Shown: positions 8,022-12,500 of the stretch, piece by piece
Layout of the letters: the number at the start of each line of letters is the position of its first letter
How positions within the stretch are numbered: the first letter of the stretch is position 1
NCBI GenBank assembly: GCA_030674185.1
Contig: CM060308.1
Span: 29,880,004 to 29,892,503 of the forward strand
Source: Monoplex corrugatus
Taxonomy: Eukaryota > Mollusca > Gastropoda > Littorinimorpha > Ranellidae
Direction of reading: 5' to 3'
Length of the DNA stretch: 12,500 nucleotides
Translations under genes and position numbers: made by a program
The notes under the pieces: generated by a model
Databases searched by the model: none
What the model was told of the DNA's origin: nothing
What the model saw: only the letters and a program-made list of their open reading frames with translations

Positions 8022-8033
8022 ATCTGTGGACCA
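8022..8033. repeat. Left target-site duplication of LINE-B
   Basis: ATCTGTGGACCA, identical to 8241-8252. The two copies bracket the LINE-B fragment and its (GAT)n tail exactly. Confidence 0.9.
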
Positions 8034-8240
8034 GGGGGATTTGGAGCACCTGGTCACAATGGGAAAGCTGGAGGGAAAGAGAGCACCGGGTAGACCCAGG
8101 GAGAAAATGCTGGACGGATTTGAAGAGTGGCTGGGGACGAGGAGGGTGGGGGAGATGCTAGGGGCAACGAGAGATAGAGACAGATGGAAGTCCATGATCG
8201 CCAACGCCATGCGGCAAGGCACCTGATGATGATGATGATG
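8034..8240 (+). mobile_element. LINE-B: 5'-truncated non-LTR retrotransposon, ORF2 C-terminus
   Basis: The frame to TGA 8224-8226 reads LEHLVTMGKLEGKRAPGRPR, then EKMLDGFEEWLG, ATRDRDRWKSMIANAMRQGT and stop. This is the conserved C-terminal signature of many LINE ORF2 proteins (L-x-TGK-x-x-GKR-x-x-GR-x-R...LD...W...TRDRD.W..M...R-Q-G-T, downstream of the RT domain). There are no stops or frameshifts in about 64 codons. The stop codon is the first TGA of a (TGA)n tail, so the element has essentially no 3' UTR. A perfect 12-bp target-site duplication flanks the insertion. It is a dead, severely truncated copy, but the intact frame and perfect duplication suggest it is younger than LINE-A, and it belongs to a different family. 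Confidence 0.93.
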
Positions 8241-8252
8241 ATCTGTGGACCA
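8241..8252. repeat. Right target-site duplication of LINE-B
   Basis: ATCTGTGGACCA immediately follows the GAT tail and matches 8022-8033. Confidence 0.9.
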
Positions 8253-8306
8253 AATCACAAATTTGTTGTTTTTCCTACCCCCTCATCTCAACCTACTCCT
8301 CCTTCC

Positions 8307-8520
8307 AGTTTCACTTTCAGTTTCTCAAGATGACGTCTCTGCGCTCGGAACGAATTCGACATGCACTAACGTCACAGGTGCCATGTGATCAAAGAGAATA
8401 CTGACTACGGAATTGTCTACCCTCTTTGATGTGATGGAGAAGATCCAGAATGATCATGGCACAAGCCTTAAGCCTGTACATAAACCCGTGAGCTGGCCTG
8501 GTCCTGAGGTCCCCCACCTA
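8307..8520 (+). repeat. Interspersed repeat, copy B (short, carries a 39-bp insertion)
   Basis: Same orientation as copy C and opposite to copy A. Shared blocks include TTTCAGTTTCT, GTCTCTGCGCTC, GGAGAAGATCCA, ATGGCACAAGCCTTAA and GGTCCTGAGGTCC, ending in CACCTA. It covers only the first ~165 bp of the family once the insertion at 8390-8428 is removed; the more distal part seen in copies A and C is missing, and a SINE begins directly at 8521. The head AGTTTCACTTTCAGTTTC (8307-8324) is the ISRE-like motif. Confidence 0.85.
8390..8428. mobile_element. 39-bp inverted-repeat insertion inside copy B
   Basis: Perfect 7-bp terminal inverted repeats, CAAAGAG at 8390-8396 and CTCTTTG at 8422-8428, enclose 25 bp. 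The insertion is bracketed by perfect 7-bp direct repeats ATGTGAT at 8383-8389 and 8429-8435. Removing the insertion and one direct repeat restores collinearity with copy C, where the corresponding site reads CCATATGATGGAGAAGATCC (from about 10465). The structure is that of a tiny cut-and-paste-style insertion; the mobilising family is unknown, and a templated repair insertion is an alternative. Confidence 0.7.
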
Positions 8521-8786
8521 GTTTTTGATTGTTTGAGTGATTGATTGATTTGGTTCAGTTTTTACGTCAGCACCCACCTCAGGTGATATGGTTGACAGGG
8601 TTAATTATCCCAGGCAAGCGGAAGAAGAGTGACTTGTCTAATCTTATACTGATACCACTAGAACAACAATGATGTTAAGATGGGACAGTGAGAAGGCCAG
8701 TTATAATATGGATCACCTAGGGATTCAAACCCACAACCATTAGCACGTGAATCCGACGCTCAACCAACTGAGCTACTGACGCCCCC
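8521..8786 (-). mobile_element. tRNA-derived SINE, AATC tail
   Basis: On the minus strand the head reads GTAGCTCAGTTGGTTGAGCG; the A box TAGCTCAGTTGG is at 8764-8775 and the B box GGTTTGAATCC at 8721-8731. The D-stem GCTC/GAGC is intact, but the anticodon arm is degenerate and the acceptor stem does not pair with a 3' strand, so it is not a functional tRNA gene. It looks derived from a Met- or Ile-like tRNA. A body of about 170 bp follows, and the 3' end is an AATCAATCAATC-type tail at about 8522-8555 (seen on plus as GATTGATTGATT). No clear target-site duplication, though both flanks are C-rich. It starts exactly where copy B ends. Confidence 0.82.
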
Positions 8787-9337
8787 TCCCCCCCCCCTCC
8801 GTTTATCCAACCCCCAACCCAGACTTGAACCCTACAGTCAGATCTGAGAGAGAACGCTCTGCCTGTAAGCAAACCAGACCTCGACGAGCTCTAGACAGCG
8901 TGTGTGTGAAGTGACATTTCTTGACTGACACCACCTCTCGCGTATTCTTTCTGGGTTCATTATGTGACTGACTGGCTATACATGAACATACAATCGGCCC
9001 CATGGCTTTCCGCGTTTCATTTCATCCAGTCACGTCCGAGTTTCGTCGCAGCTAAGACCTAACAACTACACGCGGGACACAGCATCCTTTTCATCCTTTT
9101 TGTCCAGGGGGTGGGGGTGAGGAGGGGGGAGGAGAAGGTGACGAAGGAGGATGGGGAGTGTACAGCAGCATCCCTAAAAGCCTGTGTGTCCTTTCAGTTG
9201 TGCCCAGCGGCCAGTGTCAACGGTTTGTGCCGTCCACACACACACAAGCTCAGATCAAACATTTGTCCCCAGTTTAGGGAAACCAGTTTACACAGAACGG
9301 TTTACAGCCAACTAAACAGTTAGAACTTGTCGGTGAA

Positions 9338-9339
<2 letters not shown>
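8787..9339. other. Unassigned region
   Basis: No gene or element recognised. It begins with a C-run (CCCTCCCCCCCCCCTCC) next to the SINE head and contains a G-rich stretch at about 9107-9135 (GGGGGTGGGGGTGAGGAGGG). Open frames of 60-70 codons have no recognisable domains. Confidence 0.45.
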
Positions 9340-9396
<57 letters not shown>

Positions 9397-9462
9397 CGTG
9401 TGTGTGTGTATGTGTGTGTGTCACTGTGTGTGCGTGTGTGTGACAGAGAGAGAGAAAGTGAG

Positions 9463-9495
<33 letters not shown>
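9340..9495. repeat. (TG)n then (GA)n compound microsatellite
   Basis: (TG)n with GCGTGCGTG and TATG interruptions to about 9443, then GAGA tracts to about 9495. Confidence 0.97.
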
Positions 9496-9498
<3 letters not shown>

Positions 9499-10160
9499 TA
9501 TACAAAGAAACCTTGAAATGACCAAAATGAATGAAAGGAAGAGCAATGAATAATCAAAGAAATGAAAATGTAATAACAGCAAACAATACGAGAAAGTTTC
9601 AAAGAAAATTTAATGAAAAAAAATCCAGCTCGTTTCAGACATCTGGTTTCCTTTCGTTATTCAGAACAAAACGCCCACAAAGCAAAAAACAACAACAAGA
9701 ACAACAAGAAAAACAACAACAACAAAAACCAGGATACATTAGAGTATCAAAGCTTTGTTCAGTAACGTTTTGTAGTACTCCACAAATGACGTGGTAATGT
9801 TCCGATCAAGGGATTTAACCCCCCCATACCCCCCCCCCCCCCTTTATCTTTGTTTACAGTGGTTTACAAAAGCAACGTGTCTTTCCGTTCAGAATCTTTA
9901 CTAGAAAGTATTTGTCCCCCTTGGGGTATAGAAGCGAGGGGCGCGGTGTTTGCTCAACACAGTGGCCGTAGCCTACAACATAAGCCTCTTGGCCAATGTC
10001 AGTTCTTCTGTAGCTTAGCTATCAAGTCTTCTTCCCAGCTGAGATGAAAAGGAAACTGGGTGAATCCTCTTCAAACACAGTCCTGAACTGTTCCTTGTGT
10101 AATTACTGTCTTCTCGTGTCCATGAGCAGTTGACTATGTACATTAAGCTCAGCGTGCGGA
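9496..10160. other. Unassigned region with (CAA)n and poly-C tracts
   Basis: An imperfect CAA/AAC repeat lies at about 9686-9729, and a C-run at about 9828-9842 interrupts otherwise unremarkable AT-rich DNA. No coding segment, splice-bounded exon or transposon signature was found. Confidence 0.5.
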
Positions 10161-10217
10161 TGACGTCACTAGGTCCTAATGGCAGTAATGACGTGTAAAA
10201 GAATAAAAACCACGTCA
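10161..10217. promoter_or_regulatory. Cluster of three CRE/ATF-like sites
   Basis: A full palindromic TGACGTCA at 10161-10168, TGACGTG at 10189-10195 and its reverse complement CACGTCA at 10211-10217, all within 57 bp. This matches CREB/ATF consensus elements. No associated transcript or TATA/initiator pair is evident, so regulatory function is speculative. Confidence 0.2.
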
Positions 10218-10389
10218 CGTTGAAGAACAGGTCATGTTGATCTCTCTGTTCCACGTTGCTGTAAACAATACGAACTCATCTGTTTGCTGACGAAGGACCC
10301 TGAAACACAAGTAGTTTCTCTTCTGCGTTGGGATCTTTCTGGATTACTTTGAGGATTACTCTGGATTGTTTTGTCTTTGCACCATACGT
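10218..10389. other. Unassigned DNA upstream of copy C
   Basis: Nothing recognised. It does not match the sequence flanking copies A or B, which helps place the 5' edge of the repeat family at the TTTCAG motif. Confidence 0.4.
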
Positions 10390-10920
10390 AGTTTCAGTTT
10401 CAGTTTCTGGAGATGATGTCTCTGCGCTCAGAATGAATTTCATATGCACTGACGCTTCTGGTGGCCATATGATGGAGAAGATCCAAAATGACCATGGCAC
10501 AAGCCTTAATATTAAATCTGCACACAAACTCATGAGCTGGCCAGGTCCTGAGGTCCTACCTATATATGCTATCCGATGGGTTTTTGCATCTTATACTAAT
10601 ATTTGTATCCGTCTATCTCTGGAACAATATTGGCTACATTGTAATTACGTGTGTATCTGTGTATCTCATCTTCAACAAATGAACGAATTCATCAATTAAT
10701 AAATAAGTAAGTAGAAATAAATCATATAAAAAGGATTGAAAGAAAGCAACTAGCTATTAAGTATAAACTAGTCTCACATCACATAAAGCCCCTCAATCAA
10801 CGCTACATGTACACATAGTCTCTGCTGCCTACCAACATGATTAAGATAATATTTTCTTAGTCATAGCGTTTTCATTCTGTCATCCATTTCCCAATGAAAA
10901 AGAGGAATAGGTAAATAAAT
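10390..10920 (+). repeat. Interspersed repeat, copy C (longest in the window)
   Basis: Starts with AGTTTCAGTTTCAGTTTC (10390-10407) and aligns with the reverse complement of 508-1 over its full length; the first ~165 bp also align with copy B. Later blocks shared with copy A include GTGTGTATCTGTGTATCTCA with TCTTCAA, AAATAAGTAAGTA-like sequence, CAACTAGCTATT, TATAAACTAGTCTCACAT and a TTCTGTC...AAAGAGGAA.TAG end. The right boundary is where similarity fades and is approximate. No coding capacity was seen; minor open frames here are incidental. Confidence 0.75.
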
Positions 10921-10961
10921 AAGCAAAAATAATAAATGGCAAGTAACAGTAGACAAACACA

Positions 10962-11224
10962 TATGCTCACATACATACATACGTACATACGTACATACAC
11001 ACATACATACATACATACTTAAACATACACGTACATACATACATACATACATACATGTACGTACACACACATACATACATACATACATACATACATACAT
11101 GCATACATACATACATACATACACACACACATACACTCATACATACATACACAAATACATACATACATACATACATACATACATACATACATACACACAT
11201 ACATACACACGTACATACATATAT
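10962..11224. repeat. (CATA)n-rich microsatellite
   Basis: ACAT/CATA tetranucleotides with CACA, GTAC and CATG interruptions over about 260 bp. Tyr/Val/Cys/Met frames on the minus strand are artefacts. Confidence 0.98.
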
Positions 11225-11248
11225 CACAATCGCCCACAACAATGCGAT

Positions 11249-11430
11249 GAATAATAATAATAATAATAATAATAATGTTTATTTGTATAGCGCATATTCC
11301 ATATAAAAACATGCTCACCAGCGCTTTACATTTCGCAAGAAAGGCAAAAGGTGATAAAAAAATGTTCACAATTACATACACAATAAGATAACAACAAACA
11401 TTAAAGCTATACAAGTAAGAAGACATATAA
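11249..11430 (-). mobile_element. LINE/SINE 3' end with ATT tail
   Basis: On the minus strand, GTAAAGCGCTGGTGAGCATG leads to TATGGAATATGCGCTATACA, then AATAAAC and an (ATT)n tail at about 11249-11276. AGCGC (11289-11293) and GCGCT (11321-11325) can pair as a hairpin stem. From memory, this pattern (AAGCGCT..., GCGCTATA.AAAT, ATT repeats) is the conserved 3' end of CR1/L2-type LINEs and dependent SINEs in many invertebrates. The 5' limit is unclear; the upstream minus-strand sequence to about 11430 is AT-rich and non-coding. Confidence 0.6.
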
Positions 11431-11529
11431 GAAACCACAGAATATTAAAATTTAAACACTGACTTATGTAATGAAGAAAGATTAACAGATTTTTCATATG
11501 AATAAAGAGGCATACTGTGTTTATATATT
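11431..11529. other. Unassigned AT-rich spacer
   Basis: No feature recognised between the LINE/SINE 3' end and the TG/GA array. Confidence 0.4.
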
Positions 11530-11612
11530 GCTGCGTGTGTGTGCTTGCGTACGTGTGTGTGTACATGTGTGTGTGCGTGCGTGTGCGTTGCTGCGCGCGT
11601 GTGTTTGTAAGA

Positions 11613-11664
<52 letters not shown>

Positions 11665-11745
11665 AGAGAGAGAGAGAGAGAGAGAGTGTGTGTGTGTGTG
11701 TGTGTGTGCGTGTGCTATGTTTGCATGCGTGTGTGTGTGTTTATG
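11530..11745. repeat. (TG)n / (GA)n / (TG)n compound microsatellite
   Basis: TG dinucleotides with GCGTGCGTG and GCGCGCG interruptions, a central (GA)n block at about 11663-11686, then TG again to about 11740, ending in TTATGCATGCAA. Confidence 0.97.
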
Positions 11746-12004
11746 CATGCAATAGTTGTACATAAAATTATAATCAATATTTTGAATGAAGATAAAAACA
11801 GAAAAATTCTAATCCATATACAGGAAAAACATTACAACTTCAGTATTACAGCATTAATACCTTGACAATCAAAATTCCTCACAAATTATGAACTATTCGC
11901 ATATCATACATCACAATTTACATACAAACAAAGATTTGAAAAAGTTTCTTAAAGTATTTCAGTCTCTTTCCCACTCAATTTCTCCCCTATCCCTTCCTCA
12001 GCTG
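11746..12004. other. Unassigned AT-rich DNA
   Basis: No gene or repeat recognised. The plus frame from 11888 is about 40 codons before it runs into the CA array and has no recognisable domain. Confidence 0.5.
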
Positions 12005-12050
12005 TACACATACAGTGATACACACACATGCTCACTCAAGCACACACACA

Positions 12051-12126
<76 letters not shown>

Positions 12127-12147
12127 ACATGCACGCACACACACACC
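12005..12147. repeat. (CA)n microsatellite
   Basis: CA dinucleotides, nearly perfect from about 12063 to 12120. On the minus strand the TG repeat directly follows the 3' UTR of LINE-C. Confidence 0.98.
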
Positions 12148-12229
12148 TTGCTCTATAGGCCCTTATACAAAATACTGTTATACAGGCAGGAGAGATTAGT
12201 CTGATGACAGACTTGCAAACTAAGGCTCT
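12148..12229 (-). mobile_element. 3' UTR of LINE-C
   Basis: On the minus strand it runs from the ORF2 stop codon to TTTTGTATAAGGGCCTATAG and AGCAAGG, then meets (TG)n. The GCCTATAGAGCAAGG end resembles the start of the 3'-end motif at 11249-11330, suggesting related elements, with the tail here replaced or interrupted by the microsatellite. Confidence 0.5.
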
Positions 12230-12500
12230 TCAGGTTAGATGAGTTTGAAAGAGGTGGGTTTTCAGGTGCCGTTTGAAGGTTGAGAAACACTTAGTTTTTC
12301 TGAGAGACAGTGGTAGAGAGTTCCATACATTTGGGCCAAAGACAGAGAAAGATTTTTTACCAAAGGTGTCTAGAGAGAAGCGAGGAACAGTCAACAGTGA
12401 GGTGTCAGAAGAGCGGAGCGTTCGAGGTTTGTAACCCTGCAGGAGGTTGGCAAGATAGGATGGCATGTTCTCGTGATAGATACACTGAAAGCAGAGACAG
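12230..12500 (-). CDS. LINE-C: non-LTR retrotransposon ORF2 C-terminus (partial)
   Basis: On the minus strand the frame is open from the window edge to TGA at 12232-12230. It contains PSYLANLLQGYKPRTLRSSD, LLTVPRFSLDTFGKKSFSVF, GPNVWNSLPLSLRKTKCFST and FKRHLKTHLFQ. This is the conserved tail after the RT domain of CR1/L2/jockey-like LINEs: YL..LL..Y.P...LRSS....L.VPR......G...FSV.GP..WNSLP..LR.....S.FK..LKTHLF. The frame is uninterrupted in about 90 codons, so this part is not obviously decayed. The catalytic domain would lie to the right, outside the window. No host function is implied. Confidence 0.93.
   Translation of the reverse strand, partial: CLCFQCIYHENMPSYLANLLQGYKPRTLRSSDTSLLTVPRFSLDTFGKKSFSVFGPNVWNSLPLSLRKTKCFSTFKRHLKTHLFQTHLT

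Noticed and set aside
7865..8025. Fourth copy of the interspersed repeat, based on GTGTGTATCTGTGTATCTCA
   Set aside because: Only about 20 bp of low-complexity similarity; neighbouring blocks of the family were not found.
8714..8786. tRNA gene on the minus strand
   Set aside because: A and B boxes are good and the D-stem pairs, but the anticodon arm is degenerate, the acceptor stem lacks a 3' partner, and a long body with an AATC tail follows, so it is a SINE head.
10328..10699. 123-codon plus-strand ORF beginning upstream of copy C
   Set aside because: It runs through the non-coding interspersed repeat; the homologous copies A and B do not preserve the frame.

Overview
The window looks like non-coding, repeat-dominated DNA from an animal nuclear genome, most likely a mollusc and probably a marine gastropod. 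The evidence is the density of very long TG/CA, GATA/GACA, TATG and GA microsatellites, several decayed non-LTR retrotransposons (LINEs), tRNA-derived SINEs, and one SINE (about 4441-4700) whose core resembles a repeat I remember from gastropod sequences. The taxonomic call rests on memory of repeat types. No complete host gene, rRNA or functional tRNA gene can be supported. Microsatellites plus one 16-bp minisatellite fill roughly a quarter of the window.

Layout. 1-508 is a minus-strand copy (copy A) of an interspersed repeat that recurs at 8307-8520 (copy B) and 10390-10920 (copy C). 770-1465 is a GAAA/GATA/GACA array followed by a GTT array. 1741-1790 is a small exon-like block, perhaps a carboxylesterase fragment, directly upstream of a 355-bp TG array. 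A second TG array with internal ~50-bp periodicity fills 2484-2896. 3605-4440 is a 52-unit minisatellite of 16-bp units that runs straight into a tRNA-derived SINE (about 4441-4700). After TATG/TG repeats, 5479-6976 holds a 5'-truncated, multiply broken LINE reverse transcriptase (LINE-A) ending in a zinc-finger-like tail, a 3' hairpin and a TA array.

8022-8252 is a very short but uninterrupted LINE 3' fragment (LINE-B) flanked by a 12-bp target-site duplication. Repeat copy B (8307-8520) carries a 39-bp insertion with perfect 7-bp terminal inverted repeats and a 7-bp target duplication; copy C supplies the matching empty site. A minus-strand tRNA-derived SINE (8521-8786) follows directly. 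The right part holds TG/GA, CATA and CA arrays, a minus-strand LINE/SINE 3' end with an ATT tail (11249-11430), and a minus-strand LINE ORF2 C-terminus (LINE-C, 12230-12500) that leaves the window.

The most interesting observations are the three-copy repeat family whose 5' edge is an interferon-stimulated-response-element-like GAAANN array, the 39-bp inverted-repeat insertion with its paralogous empty site, and the 16-bp satellite whose reverse strand resembles a tandem array of tRNA T-arm (Pol III B-box-like) sequences.
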